DNA of 57,677 bases from an uncultured Bacteroidota bacterium (GCA_903916255.1 CAIWVW010000145.1:1-57677), one strand, 5' to 3'; numbered from the stretch's first letter, positions 35,152-44,221 are shown. Program-made: numbers and translations. The notes: generated by a model not told the origin, from the letters alone.

Positions 35152-35586
35152 CTATGCCTTCGAAACTAAATCTTTAAATGCTTTGGCCAGTGTATCCATG
35201 CCATGGCTGAAATCCTTTTTAAACACTTCCCATTTTTCTTTTCCTTCGGCATTGTACTCCACTATTTTCTTTTTCATTTCCAGATTGCCTTTCTCCAACG
35301 CTTCAATCTTTTCGTCATAATAAGCCTTTGCATGCTTTTTATCATGCTGAATTTTTATTTTGAAATCAGCAATACTCTTGATGTTGGCGTCAATGGTATC
35401 GTTTATTTCTTTCCTGTAGGTTTCAATGTCTTTCATATATTCAGTGTTTGTTGAATCGTTATTTTTTATTGAATCGGCGTTGTCGGTTTGTGCGGTTTCC
35501 TTATTTTGAGAGGAGTCATTACAACTTAGTACAGATACTGATGTTACTAAGCCAATAGCAGCAAGCAGTATTATTATATTTTTCAT
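35152..35586 (-). CDS. Coiled-coil lipoprotein
   Basis: The 144-residue protein has a signal with lipobox cysteine (SVSVLSCNDS), an Asn/Asp-rich linker, and a charged amphipathic helix of about 90 residues rich in Lys and Glu (for example KIQHDKKHAKAYYDEKIE). This predicts a periplasmic coiled coil anchored by lipid. No specific function is recognised. The start is two bases after the ompA-like stop. Confidence 0.75.
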   Translation of the reverse strand: MKNIIILLAAIGLVTSVSVLSCNDSSQNKETAQTDNADSIKNNDSTNTEYMKDIETYRKEINDTIDANIKSIADFKIKIQHDKKHAKAYYDEKIEALEKGNLEMKKKIVEYNAEGKEKWEVFKKDFSHGMDTLAKAFKDLVSKA

Positions 35587-35588
35587 TC

Positions 35589-36371
35589 CTACTGATTAAG
35601 CAGCTTGAAAAGCTCGGTTAAATCGGGCGATAAAATAATATCGGTCCTGCGATTTCCCGCTCTGCCTTCAGGAGTCGAATTAGTGGCTACAGGCAAATAC
35701 TTTGACCTTCCCGAAGCAATAATGGTATTTGGGTTTACCTGATAATCTTTGGTAAGAATGCGGACGATGGAAGTTGCCCGTGCTGTGCTAAGCGCCCAAT
35801 TATCTTCATATTTTCCGGTCATTGGAATGCTATCAGTATGGCCTTCCACATCTACCGTAATGCCGGAGGTTGCCGTTAAAACAGATGCCAGTGTTTTTAA
35901 GGCGTTTTTCCCTTGTGGGTCAACTACCGCGCTGCCGGAGGCAAAGAGGAGTTTTTCCTGAAGCGAAACATACAGTTTCCCGTCTTTCAAAGTAACAGTC
36001 AGTTCATCCGGTTTAAAGTTGATTAAAGCATCAGCAACAGTCTTCTTTAACTTATTCATCACATCTTTTTGTGCCTGGATAAGTGATTCCAGATTTTTTA
36101 ACCGCTTTGCCTGGTCTGCAATGGTCATGTTGGAGTTTGCAATAGCAGACTGGTCATTGGCAGATTGGTCATTCATGGAATTTTTCAAATCCATTTTATC
36201 TTTTTCTAGCGAGGCCACTTGCGAATTGCAATCGTTCAATTTCGAATGGGTGCCTGAACTGTCTGCCTGCAAATTTTTTACTCTGTTTTGAGAACTGATT
36301 AATTCTTTTTTAGGAACACAGGCGGCAAAAAGCAGGATGCAACCAGATACCAGTATAATATGTTTTTTCAT
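35589..36371 (-). CDS. OmpA/MotB-family lipoprotein
   Basis: The 260-residue protein has a lipobox (LLFAACVPKK), a coiled-coil region (about 25-110), and an OmpA-like peptidoglycan-binding domain with LLFASGSAVVDPQG, DVEGHTDSIPM, and the NRRTDIIL strand. The family binds peptidoglycan through the diaminopimelate contacts in this domain, so the protein links the outer membrane to the wall. It starts 14 bases after the 50-residue leader gene. Confidence 0.9.
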   Translation of the reverse strand: MKKHIILVSGCILLFAACVPKKELISSQNRVKNLQADSSGTHSKLNDCNSQVASLEKDKMDLKNSMNDQSANDQSAIANSNMTIADQAKRLKNLESLIQAQKDVMNKLKKTVADALINFKPDELTVTLKDGKLYVSLQEKLLFASGSAVVDPQGKNALKTLASVLTATSGITVDVEGHTDSIPMTGKYEDNWALSTARATSIVRILTKDYQVNPNTIIASGRSKYLPVATNSTPEGRAGNRRTDIILSPDLTELFKLLNQ

Positions 36372-36385
36372 GGTGTATTTGAGGT

Positions 36386-36538
36386 TTAATTGGTTACTAC
36401 AGTTGCATTAGGATATTTCGGAAGCCATACATTAAGAGATTCCATGCTTTTGATATAAATCCATGTTTTACTGTCTAATTGAACTTTGATTAGTTTATCG
36501 GCCGTAGTGGCGATTAATTCTTTTATTTGATTTTTCAT
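36386..36538 (-). CDS. Small protein, 50 aa, first gene of the OmpA unit
   Basis: The reading frame from ATG 36538 encodes a charged 50-residue protein (MKNQIKELIATTADKLIKVQ, then a WIYIKSMESLNVWLPKYPNA region). An in-frame ATG at 36571 overlaps the TTTG box at 36569-36572 and cannot be used from this promoter. No family is recognised. The gene is real on the grounds of position, start placement and tight spacing to the OmpA gene. Confidence 0.6.
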   Translation of the reverse strand: MKNQIKELIATTADKLIKVQLDSKTWIYIKSMESLNVWLPKYPNATVVTN

Positions 36539-36568
36539 TGTATTTGTTGTTAGTGAATTATTATGCTG

Positions 36569-36634
36569 CAAAGGTGCATCAGTATGTTGCCCGGAGCGTT
36601 ACATATCTAAAGAGATAAGTTACATTATTCACAC
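36569..36634 (-). promoter_or_regulatory. Regulon promoter e (50-aa protein, OmpA, lipoproteins, YceI, YqaE)
   Basis: Half-sites are GTTACAT (36598-36604) and GTTACAT (36619-36625), both perfect and 21 bp apart, then TTCACAC. The TTTG box is the complement of 36569-36572, 25 nt from the half-site. Confidence 0.88.
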
Positions 36635-36670
36635 TTGCTATACGCAGGTAATAAAGTTGAAATAAAAAGA

Positions 36671-36702
36671 AAGTCCCCGGCGTTAGATGCCGGGGACTTT
36701 TC
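36671..36702 (-). terminator. Terminator of the 750-aa surface protein gene
   Basis: AAAGTCCCCGG (36671-36681) pairs with CCGGGGACTTT (36691-36701) around a nine-base loop. The minus-strand exit is CTTTCTTTTTATTT. Confidence 0.88.
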
Positions 36703-36738
36703 AAGTTGACTTTTAAGTGTGAAACTTAAAAAGCAATA

Positions 36739-38991
36739 CTAAATCTTGCTGAATTTCTTAACCACTTGCATAGTATCGTTATATAATCTGATAAGGTAAG
36801 TTCCGGCAGCTAATTGGCTAACCGGCACTGCAATCAGGTCATTTGTCGATTGAAAGTTTGAAACCATCTGGCCAAGCGTATTGTAAACCTCTACATTAAC
36901 CAAGCCTGTTGTTCCTGTGGCGTTTTTCACATACAGGTTTTCAGATGTTGGATTAGGATAGATAATAAAATCTGCATTCGCTGCGGCTACTTCGTTTATG
37001 GAAGTTGGAATGGTTTTCTGGTCAAACACTGCAAAGGGGCTCATAGAAGTAATATTGGCGCGTGTTACACTATATAAGCTTCCGGATAATGTTGCAACCA
37101 TGCTATCGCCGATGTCATCCCAAACAGATGCATAATGCGATATATAGTCATTGGCGTGGATAAATCCATTCAACTCCATTGACGCAGGCCATGATAATTG
37201 CATATTCGCATTGATACCCGCACCTATGTTATTTTGAAATAACCAGGTAGCATTTACCATTGGCTGAGACAATGATATTTCAACACCGGTTGTACCTTGT
37301 GCATATACATTAGGAGAAACATTAACACCAACTGTTCCTGAATCGGAACTTGCATTGAGAGATAAACCTGCCGGCAAATAGTTATTCAATGTTCCTACTT
37401 GAAAAGTTCTGTTCCTGCTGGCGCTTAAATCCATAAATAAATCTCCGCCTCCGCTGGTAATTACATACGCATTGGTGTTTGCACCAGTAACAGCGCCTGC
37501 CATGCCTATGCTTAAATTATTGCTGTCCAAATCAACATACCCGGTTACAAAACGCAAGGTGTCTTTAATGTTCAGGTTAGAACCTAACTTTACAGAACCT
37601 GCGCTGCCTATGGCCACCATCATATTGTGTATAGTGTCGCCTAAAGCCGAGAATGTAAGCTGGCCTGCAATTGCATTGGCAGCAGTAATAGTAATATCGG
37701 ACTTTGAACTTGAAAGAATTAACCCGGTTCCGGCAGCTGTTATATCCCCATTTACCGATAAATCATTTCCATTAAGAACAAGCGTTCCGCTCATTAAGTC
37801 GAGGGTATCTACATTCAGTGCAGTTGCCATTGTTATACTTTTACCAAGGCCTATGTTTTCTGTAAATTTACTCATCATGATTCCGCTAAGCGAAACATTT
37901 CCCGTAATGGCAGAAACACCTGTGAAAGCTAATTTTGAAAGTGCATTCACCTGTATCATGCCTAATCCGGTTAAATCGCCAACAACTGTTAGGGTTTCAT
38001 TACTGATGTTCAGCATACTCCCGGTGGCAATCATAAGGACGCCATTTACGGTAAGAGGAGATGAAATTGCAACTGAATTCCCTGCACCTACATTCACCGT
38101 TAAATTATTTACATTCCTGAATCCTTTTACAAAATTCAGAGCGTTTGACAACCCTGTAGGGGTATTAATAACTACACTTGAAAGCATATCACCTGCTATG
38201 GCCACAGGGCCTGTAAGCTGACTTGTTGTGGTAAGATTAAAACCATTTAGCTTTAACGTACCGCTGGTAAACTTTAATGAATCGGTCATTACCACATCAG
38301 AAAGTAATGCCACAGTATCTGCTACAGGTACTGCAATTGTTACAGTTCCTAAGCCGGTACCGGTTAGTTCCAATCCTGCCATTGCAGATGAAGTGATGTA
38401 CTTTACATCATAATTTGCTGTAAGCGCAAGCGAACCGCCCGATAATGCGATGCTGCCGCCTGAAATAATAATATTGGAATTGGTTCCTGCTGTAAGCACT
38501 CCTGCTGCATCCATTGTTAAGATGCCCGATAAATTAAGCGCATTATAAAATGTAATTTGAGCAGTCGAGTTAAGGGAAGCAATAGCATCATTTATGCTGT
38601 CGGCAATAATAGCGCCTGTGGAAGTAACTGCTGCTGCTGCACCAAATACAATATTTGCGGCATTTACACTTCCTGCACCTGCTAAGGTGCCTGAAATAAC
38701 GTCCAGCTTAATATAAGGCGAAGCGGAAAGAGTTCCCAACACATCTATTGAAGCAAGTGCGCCGTTAACGGTAACATTCTGGTCCATGGTTACATTAATT
38801 GTAAGTGGAATAATTACCTGGTCGGTTGTGCTGAGAACAAATGGCGGAGCTGTTCCGCCCCATGTTGCCGATGCACTCCAGTTACCTGATAATACGGCTG
38901 TGTATGTTGTCGCAGAGACTATACTACAGACCAACATAAAGGATGCGAAAAGCATTCCTATTTTTGTTGGAGTTTTGATACTTTTTTTCAT
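36739..38991 (-). CDS. T9SS-exported beta-strand repeat surface protein
   Basis: The 750-residue protein has a signal peptide, an N-terminal GNWSASATWGG segment typical of Bacteroidota surface proteins, and a long run of short Gly/Ala/Thr/Ser-rich beta repeats (for example SGTLKLNGFNLTTTSQ) suggesting a beta-helix. The C-terminus (from about residue 665) is a type A sorting domain: DFIIYPNPTSENLYVKN, EVYNTLGQMV, LAAGTYLIRLYN. It is therefore exported by the type IX system and anchored at the surface. The ligand is unknown. It is monocistronic, with its own promoter and terminator. Confidence 0.85.
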   Translation of the reverse strand: MKKSIKTPTKIGMLFASFMLVCSIVSATTYTAVLSGNWSASATWGGTAPPFVLSTTDQVIIPLTINVTMDQNVTVNGALASIDVLGTLSASPYIKLDVISGTLAGAGSVNAANIVFGAAAAVTSTGAIIADSINDAIASLNSTAQITFYNALNLSGILTMDAAGVLTAGTNSNIIISGGSIALSGGSLALTANYDVKYITSSAMAGLELTGTGLGTVTIAVPVADTVALLSDVVMTDSLKFTSGTLKLNGFNLTTTSQLTGPVAIAGDMLSSVVINTPTGLSNALNFVKGFRNVNNLTVNVGAGNSVAISSPLTVNGVLMIATGSMLNISNETLTVVGDLTGLGMIQVNALSKLAFTGVSAITGNVSLSGIMMSKFTENIGLGKSITMATALNVDTLDLMSGTLVLNGNDLSVNGDITAAGTGLILSSSKSDITITAANAIAGQLTFSALGDTIHNMMVAIGSAGSVKLGSNLNIKDTLRFVTGYVDLDSNNLSIGMAGAVTGANTNAYVITSGGGDLFMDLSASRNRTFQVGTLNNYLPAGLSLNASSDSGTVGVNVSPNVYAQGTTGVEISLSQPMVNATWLFQNNIGAGINANMQLSWPASMELNGFIHANDYISHYASVWDDIGDSMVATLSGSLYSVTRANITSMSPFAVFDQKTIPTSINEVAAANADFIIYPNPTSENLYVKNATGTTGLVNVEVYNTLGQMVSNFQSTNDLIAVPVSQLAAGTYLIRLYNDTMQVVKKFSKI

Positions 38992-39026
38992 GATTTTTTG
39001 TTTTTAGATTTATAAATTATAGAATG

Positions 39027-39092
39027 CAAAATTGCGCCTACATTGACTGAAAAGCATTACATAAACACAACGACTTTTTGCATAAATCACAT
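39027..39092 (-). promoter_or_regulatory. Regulon promoter f (750-aa surface protein)
   Basis: Half-sites are ATTACAT (39056-39062) and TTTGCAT (39077-39083), 21 bp apart, then ATCACAT. The TTTG box is the complement of 39027-39030, 25 nt away. Confidence 0.85.
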
Positions 39093-39109
39093 ATTAAGGA
39101 AAGGAAAAA

Positions 39110-39131
39110 GCGCCATGCTGATGCATTGCGC
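39110..39131 (-). terminator. Terminator after the 64-aa membrane protein gene
   Basis: GCGCCATGC (39110-39118) pairs with GCATTGCGC (39123-39131) with one mismatch. The minus-strand exit is CTTTTTCC. Confidence 0.75.
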
Positions 39132-39168
39132 CGTATATTCAATTCTATGTGAAAAGGTTTTAAAAATA

Positions 39169-39363
39169 TCAGGCTTCGTCCTTTGTTGTTTTTACCAGGC
39201 TGATGCCGGCAATAAAAAATACAATACCCAGCAAGCCGAAAATGGAAATTGCTTTAATATCCCGTTCGCCGCCGGAAGTATGCACAAATAAAACGGCTAC
39301 ATATATAAGTCCGATTATTCCAAGCACGGTAAGTAATCGGCCAAAGACTCTTTTTAAATTCAT
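39169..39363 (-). CDS. Small membrane protein, 64 aa
   Basis: The protein has two membrane helices (LLTVLGIIGLIYVAVLFV and IFGLLGIVFFIAGISLV) with a short charged loop, and a basic N-terminus that favours the positive-inside rule. It is similar in layout to the 73-residue protein upstream. A strong terminator lies between the two genes, so it is either expressed by read-through or has a promoter that I cannot identify. Function unknown. Confidence 0.7.
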   Translation of the reverse strand: MNLKRVFGRLLTVLGIIGLIYVAVLFVHTSGGERDIKAISIFGLLGIVFFIAGISLVKTTKDEA

Positions 39364-39390
39364 ATTTTATACTATTTGTGAAATAAAAAA

Positions 39391-39409
39391 ATCAGGCATT
39401 TTGCCTGAT
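39391..39409 (-). terminator. Terminator between the two small membrane protein genes
   Basis: ATCAGGC (39391-39397) pairs with GCCTGAT (39403-39409). The minus-strand exit is TTTTTTATTT, a strong intrinsic terminator. Confidence 0.85.
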
Positions 39410-39413
39410 ACTA

Positions 39414-39635
39414 TCAGATGCGAATCTTTCTTCCGCCTATAACAATTAGAAGCCCGCTTGCCAAAAGAATTCCGCCAATGTAGGGCGGCCAGTTTACCGG
39501 ATGCTCCTCTTTCTGGTTTATCTGAATAGAACCGATGGCGACAACTTTTTTAGTTGTAAAATAGGTAAACCCTGTATAAGCCATCATGGTGATGCCTATT
39601 ATTATCAGGACTACACCAACTGATTTGGTCCACAT
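39414..39635 (-). CDS. Small membrane protein, 73 aa
   Basis: Two membrane helices (VGVVLIIIGITMMAYTGF and YIGGILLASGLLIVIGG) flank a hydrophilic loop of about 30 residues, ending in a basic GRKIRI tail. It begins four bases after the CsbD stop, so both genes form one message. The layout matches small Bacteroidota membrane proteins often found next to CsbD genes, as I recall; function is unknown. Confidence 0.75.
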   Translation of the reverse strand: MWTKSVGVVLIIIGITMMAYTGFTYFTTKKVVAIGSIQINQKEEHPVNWPPYIGGILLASGLLIVIGGRKIRI

Positions 39636-39639
39636 CGAG

Positions 39640-39825
39640 TTAAAGTGCCGCTATTATTTTCAGTAATTCTTCTTTCGATTTGCCCAACTTAATCTGGAGT
39701 TTTCCAAACATCACATCTTTTTTGCCTTCTTCAAATATGAGGTCATTGTCCAGCAGGGCTGCAAATTTCATTTTGAGTTTGCCCTTTTGTTCGTTCCAGT
39801 TTCCTTTTGCTTCGGTTGTATTCAT
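39640..39825 (-). CDS. CsbD-family general stress protein
   Basis: The 61-residue protein shows the CsbD signature clearly: KGNWNEQKGKLKMKFAALLD, then a GKKDVMFGKLQIKLGKSKEE region. CsbD proteins are short, highly charged and induced by osmotic or stationary-phase stress. Their mechanism is unknown. It has its own copy of the shared promoter and is followed by the 73-residue membrane protein. Confidence 0.9.
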   Translation of the reverse strand: MNTTEAKGNWNEQKGKLKMKFAALLDNDLIFEEGKKDVMFGKLQIKLGKSKEELLKIIAAL

Positions 39826-39863
39826 TTTCTTATTTTAAATTCTAACGCTATTTTTATGATATA

Positions 39864-39930
39864 CAAATGTCCGAAGCTTTAATGTGAAAGCTATTACATA
39901 ACATTTAATTAATGTTACATTATTCCCACA
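39864..39930 (-). promoter_or_regulatory. Regulon promoter g (CsbD)
   Basis: Half-sites are ATTACAT (39893-39899) and GTTACAT (39914-39920), 21 bp apart, then TTCCCACA. The TTTG box is the complement of 39864-39867, 25 nt away. Confidence 0.85.
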
Positions 39931-39949
39931 TTCGAATAGGAAAAAGAGA

Positions 39950-40381
39950 TTACATTCTCTCCATATACCAGTTCAATTCCTTTTCCATTTTCTTATATTT
40001 GAAAATGGTGGTAATAATTTTTTGAAGGCGCGTAAAGGCTGTTTCGCTTTTCACCACATAATCGAAAGCCCTGTGATGGATGCAGTTTACAGCTACTTCG
40101 ATTTTATCCTGCGATGAAAGCATTACAACAGAAATATCTGGATGAGTGGCTTTTATTTTATCCAAAGTTTCCATGCCATTCATAGCGGTTTTATCCACAC
40201 CATCCAGGTTGTAATCTAAAATAATTACATCCGGATTATGGGATAAATTCTTTATACAAAGTTCGCCTGTGGGATATGTTTCAATATCAAAGTCGGCATG
40301 TTGCAGAAATTCAATTTCCAATGATTTTAAAAATACGGCATCATCATCTACCAGAAACAGTTTTATTTTTTCATTTTTCAT
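39950..40381 (-). CDS. Single-domain response regulator
   Basis: The 143-residue protein is a receiver domain only: acidic pair D12/D13, phospho-acceptor D56 in VIILDYNLD, S89 and K111 in the usual positions, then a short helix. It lacks an output domain, so it likely relays phosphate or acts by protein contact. The start overlaps the hybrid kinase stop by four bases, so the two are translationally coupled. It is the third gene of the AraC-kinase-receiver operon. Confidence 0.92.
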   Translation of the reverse strand: MKNEKIKLFLVDDDAVFLKSLEIEFLQHADFDIETYPTGELCIKNLSHNPDVIILDYNLDGVDKTAMNGMETLDKIKATHPDISVVMLSSQDKIEVAVNCIHHRAFDYVVKSETAFTRLQKIITTIFKYKKMEKELNWYMERM

Positions 40382-43300
40382 TGTGGGGTATTTTTAATAA
40401 TATTAAATTCTATTTTTAATTCCAGGCATGCTTGTTCACATATGTTTTCAAGTTGCATTACAAGGTCCGGTATTCCTTCCGTCTCCTGTTGTGTGCTGGC
40501 ATATTCCTGAACCTTTTTAGCCATGTTTTCAAAATCAATGCTGATACCCATTATTGAAAACGAAGGAATCATTTTATGAACAGCAGAGTAAAGTGCTTGC
40601 CAATCCTTATCATGCAAGCTTTGCTTCATAATGAGAATTAATGGTGGAGTTTGTTCCAGATAGAGCGATATCATCTCCATCATCAGTTTCGGATTTGACT
40701 TTGTACGATGAATCAGGTAATCCAAATCAATGCATTTTGATTTCTTGTCCAAGCGTTTCTCCACCTCCATCTTTACAAGTGGTGGTTTCTTAACTAACCC
40801 GACAATTTTACTGTATAATAACCTTTCGTCGACAGGCTTTGCAATGTAATCATTCATGCCAACGGCTTTGCATTTTGCCAAATCAACCGTGGTTACATCA
40901 GCAGTAAGTGCAATAATGGGGATTTTAGAGTTCAACTTATTCCGGATGTATTCAGTGGCTTCAAACCCGTTCATTTCAGGCATCTGAAGGTCCATTAGAA
41001 TAATATCATACGATTTGGCCTGCAATTTTTCAATGGCTATTTTCCCGTTGGAGGCAATATCGCGTTCAAATCCGAAATCATCCAGCAAGGTTTTCATCAG
41101 CAATTGATTCAATGCAATGTCTTCAACAACTAACACTTTTATGTTTCTTATTTCTGCATCCACTTCCACTAATGCGGTTTCCGATTCCGCTTCTTCTGCT
41201 GTCTTCAAAAAAGGCAGTGTAAAGCTAAAAGTGGAACCTTCATTCAATTTGCTTGTTACGTTAATTCTTCCGCCTTGGGGTTCTACTAATTGCTTAACAA
41301 TGGCCAAACCCAAGCCCGTACCCCCATATAACCGGGAAGTACCGCTGGAAGCTTGCTGGAAGTTTTCAAAAATCTTACTTATTTTATTTTCAGGTATTCC
41401 GATACCGGTATCGGTAACGGCAAACTCAATGGTAACTTTCTCCGCATCTTCCTTCACTAATTGGACGCTAACCGTTATTTTTCCTTTTGATGTAAATTTA
41501 ACAGCGTTACTTACAAGGTTTAATACAATCTGATGTAACCGCACAGGGTCACCCACCAGCACTTCAGGAATCCGTTTATCATATTCTTTAACCAGTTCTA
41601 AATTTTTTTCTAATATCTTGGTCTCAAACAAATGCAGCATGGCCGAAATAGACAAGGCCATTTTGAAAGGCACGTGCTCGAATGTCATTTTACCGGCGTC
41701 TACTTTTGCAAGGTCGAGAATATCGTTAATAAGCACAATTAATGAATCGCCGCTCATTTTAATCGCTGTCAGGTATTCCTTTTGCTTGGCCGACAATTCA
41801 GTCTTCAATACAACTTTTGTAAATCCGATAATTGCATTCATCGGAGTCCGTATTTCGTGACTCATATTCGACAAAAACTGCTGCTTCGATTTCACAGCAT
41901 CTTCTGCTATATGCGTAGCTTTTTCCGCTTTTTCTTTCGCTTCTTCCGCAATAGCTGTAGCCAGTTCGGCAAATACTTTGGCCTCTGTCAGTTCCTTTTC
42001 AAATCTTTTTTGCTCGGTAATAACCCTTGCTATTACAACAGCGCCAAGCACATTGCCGCGCGTATCCCTATATACGGAGCCTGTTAATAATACAGGTGTT
42101 AATTCACCATCTATAATTGTAAGCGGGTAATTTTCCGCAAAGCCTTTATCGAATATCTGTTTGTAAACTTTTTGGGCTTCTTCAGGCTCATCGAAATATT
42201 TTTTAAAGTCACTTCCAATTAATTGTTCGCGTGTGGCCAGTGTAATTATTGTGAGCGCTTCATTCACATCTAATATTTTGCCTTCTGTACTGATGGTAAC
42301 CATAGGGTCAATGCTGGCTTCAATTAAACTTCGGTTATATTGTATAGCCTGTTTACTCTCTGTAATATCTTCCACCATATTCACCGCACCGGAAATTTTT
42401 CCGGCGGAATCATACAGGAGGGTGGGATATTGCTTCACATTGCGCTGTGCACCATTTGGCCGTTCAAGTATCAATTCATATCCGGTCATTAATTTTCCGG
42501 TTTTTAATGCTATTGCCATAGGGCAATTTTCTAAAGGAAGAGGTTTCCCGTCGAGTTGAAATAAGTTAGCTGAACCGCTCCATCTATCCTTCCCAATCAC
42601 AGGCTCGCGTCCCCAAAGTTTTGCAGCTGCTTTATTGTAGAGCGATAAATATCCGTCAACATCACACGTATATACGGCTATTGGCAGGTTTTCAACCAAC
42701 TTACGAAAACTATTTTCACTCTCCTTGAGCATGTCATCAAATAGTTTTTTATCCGTCACGTCCCTGGCTACAATTACAACACCTATTACATTACCCCGGT
42801 CATCTTTATATACCGAGCCGTTGAATAATACATCGGTTAACTTACCATCTTTATGTCGAAGTGTAAGCGGCGAATCTGTTACCGAACCATTTGAAAATAC
42901 TTCCTGGTAAACCTCCCTTGCCTTTTGGGGTTCGGTAAAATAGTTCAGGAAATCAGTGCCTATGAGCTTTTCACGCGGTATGCCTGTTATATTTACAGTG
43001 GCCTCGTTCATGTCGGTAATCTTGCCTTCAATGCTTATTGTAACAAGCGGGTCAAGGCTGGCTTCAATAAGGCTTAGTGAATATTGGGAAGCTAACTTTA
43101 CCGAATTGCTGAATGCTTCCAATTCTTTATTTTCAATTTTTCTTTTTTCTTTCTCCTTGTTTTGAAAGATTAATTCCTTGTTGGCAATAATCAATTCAGT
43201 CGCCCGTTTTCCTTTCTCTAAATCCTGAAAAGCCAGCTCAATGTTTGCGAGACTCAACTCTGCCGCCCGTTTTCCCTTTTCTTTCTTTTGAAAAACAAGT

Positions 43301-43605
43301 TCCTTATTCGCAATGATTAATTCTGCCGCGCGTTTGCCTTTCTCCAAATCCTGGAAAGCAAGTTCAATGTTTGCAATGTCCAATTCAGCGGCCCTTTTGC
43401 CTTTTTCTTCGCCTTGAAAAATAAGTTCTTTATTGGCAATGCCTAATTCTGCCGCGCGTTTCCCTTTTTCTTTATCTTGAAAAGCAAGTTTTTTGTTAGC
43501 AATAGCTAACTCCCCTGCCAGCTTTTTCCCCTCTTTTTTTTGAAGTGCAAGTTCTGTGCGAAGATTTAGCAACTCATCCTTATCTGATTTTTTTATTTTA
43601 GCCAT
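40378..43605 (-). CDS. Soluble hybrid histidine kinase (PAS x3, HisKA, HATPase, REC, HPt)
   Basis: The 1075-residue protein has an N-terminal coiled coil of 21-residue repeats (about 29-155), three PAS domains (about 170-290, 295-418, 420-535), HisKA with H583 (SNMSHEIRTPMN), a HATPase with DTGIGIP and GGTGLGLAIV, a receiver with D872 (ILMDLQMPEMNG), and a C-terminal HPt with H1010 (SAVHKMIPSF). No membrane helix is present, so it senses a cytoplasmic signal. It carries a complete internal phosphorelay and ends in overlap with the receiver gene. It starts 17 bp after the AraC stop. Confidence 0.92.
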   Translation of the reverse strand: MAKIKKSDKDELLNLRTELALQKKEGKKLAGELAIANKKLAFQDKEKGKRAAELGIANKELIFQGEEKGKRAAELDIANIELAFQDLEKGKRAAELIIANKELVFQKKEKGKRAAELSLANIELAFQDLEKGKRATELIIANKELIFQNKEKEKRKIENKELEAFSNSVKLASQYSLSLIEASLDPLVTISIEGKITDMNEATVNITGIPREKLIGTDFLNYFTEPQKAREVYQEVFSNGSVTDSPLTLRHKDGKLTDVLFNGSVYKDDRGNVIGVVIVARDVTDKKLFDDMLKESENSFRKLVENLPIAVYTCDVDGYLSLYNKAAAKLWGREPVIGKDRWSGSANLFQLDGKPLPLENCPMAIALKTGKLMTGYELILERPNGAQRNVKQYPTLLYDSAGKISGAVNMVEDITESKQAIQYNRSLIEASIDPMVTISTEGKILDVNEALTIITLATREQLIGSDFKKYFDEPEEAQKVYKQIFDKGFAENYPLTIIDGELTPVLLTGSVYRDTRGNVLGAVVIARVITEQKRFEKELTEAKVFAELATAIAEEAKEKAEKATHIAEDAVKSKQQFLSNMSHEIRTPMNAIIGFTKVVLKTELSAKQKEYLTAIKMSGDSLIVLINDILDLAKVDAGKMTFEHVPFKMALSISAMLHLFETKILEKNLELVKEYDKRIPEVLVGDPVRLHQIVLNLVSNAVKFTSKGKITVSVQLVKEDAEKVTIEFAVTDTGIGIPENKISKIFENFQQASSGTSRLYGGTGLGLAIVKQLVEPQGGRINVTSKLNEGSTFSFTLPFLKTAEEAESETALVEVDAEIRNIKVLVVEDIALNQLLMKTLLDDFGFERDIASNGKIAIEKLQAKSYDIILMDLQMPEMNGFEATEYIRNKLNSKIPIIALTADVTTVDLAKCKAVGMNDYIAKPVDERLLYSKIVGLVKKPPLVKMEVEKRLDKKSKCIDLDYLIHRTKSNPKLMMEMISLYLEQTPPLILIMKQSLHDKDWQALYSAVHKMIPSFSIMGISIDFENMAKKVQEYASTQQETEGIPDLVMQLENICEQACLELKIEFNIIKNTPQ
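43134..43521 (-). repeat. Tandem 63-bp (21-codon) coiled-coil repeats in the kinase
   Basis: Conserved arginines of the EKGKRAAEL unit fall at residues 50, 71, 92, 113, 134 and 155, exactly 21 residues (three heptads) apart. The repeats encode a continuous coiled coil before the first PAS domain. Confidence 0.88.
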
Positions 43606-43622
43606 AAGTACCTTTGCTAACT

Positions 43623-44204
43623 TTAGTTTATGCCGTTTAAATTCCCAATCTCTTCAATATTTCCCCGCTTTTGTCCTTTCAATAACTTAAATGCGGAAGG
43701 CGAGAGCCCTGTGATTTTTTTAAACTGATTGGATAAGTGTGCTACGCTGCTGTAATGCAGCCTGAATGCAATCTCTGTAAGGTTAAGCTCGCCGTAAAAC
43801 AACAATTCTTTTGCCCTTTCTATCTTGTGGGTAATTATGAATTGCTGAATAGTAATACCTTTCACTTCTGAAAATATGTTGGAGAGGTAGGTGTAGTCGT
43901 GATTTAATTTTTCACTGATGTAATCGGAATAATTCGTTTTGGGCGCTTCATCTGAATAATGAATCATTTGGGTAATCACATGAATTATTTTTTCAATCAA
44001 AACGGACCTCCGGTCATCCATCAATTCAAGCCCCGAAGCATGTAAAGCTGCTTTAAGTTGTTCCAGTTGTTCTGAAGTTGGGTCTTCCATTATCTCCACT
44101 TCGCCCAATTCTACAACAATAAAATGCCATCCCATGGCTTTCAACACGTCTTTCACCGCTAGTTTGCAACGATTGCTGACCATGTATTTAATGTATAATT
44201 TCAA
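43623..44204 (-). CDS. AraC-family regulator, candidate activator of the envelope regulon
   Basis: From a TTG start at 44204 the protein has 193 residues and begins MKLYIKYMVSNRCK, matching homologs I recall. The C-terminal half is a two-helix-turn-helix AraC domain (LTEIAFRLHYSSVAHLSNQF, then KKITGLSPSAFK). The longer TTG-started frame from 44234 cannot be used because it overlaps the promoter box. The N-terminal half is a small alpha/beta sensor of unknown ligand. It heads the operon with the hybrid kinase and receiver and carries the shared promoter motif itself, which fits autoregulation. An ATG at 44153 also remains possible. Confidence 0.85.
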   Translation of the reverse strand: MKLYIKYMVSNRCKLAVKDVLKAMGWHFIVVELGEVEIMEDPTSEQLEQLKAALHASGLELMDDRRSVLIEKIIHVITQMIHYSDEAPKTNYSDYISEKLNHDYTYLSNIFSEVKGITIQQFIITHKIERAKELLFYGELNLTEIAFRLHYSSVAHLSNQFKKITGLSPSAFKLLKGQKRGNIEEIGNLNGIN

Positions 44205-44221
44205 AATATTTATTAGTGTTG

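Noticed and set aside
37472-38221. 249-residue plus-strand frame
   Set aside because: It is antisense to the repetitive 750-residue surface protein, whose composition keeps the opposite frame open.
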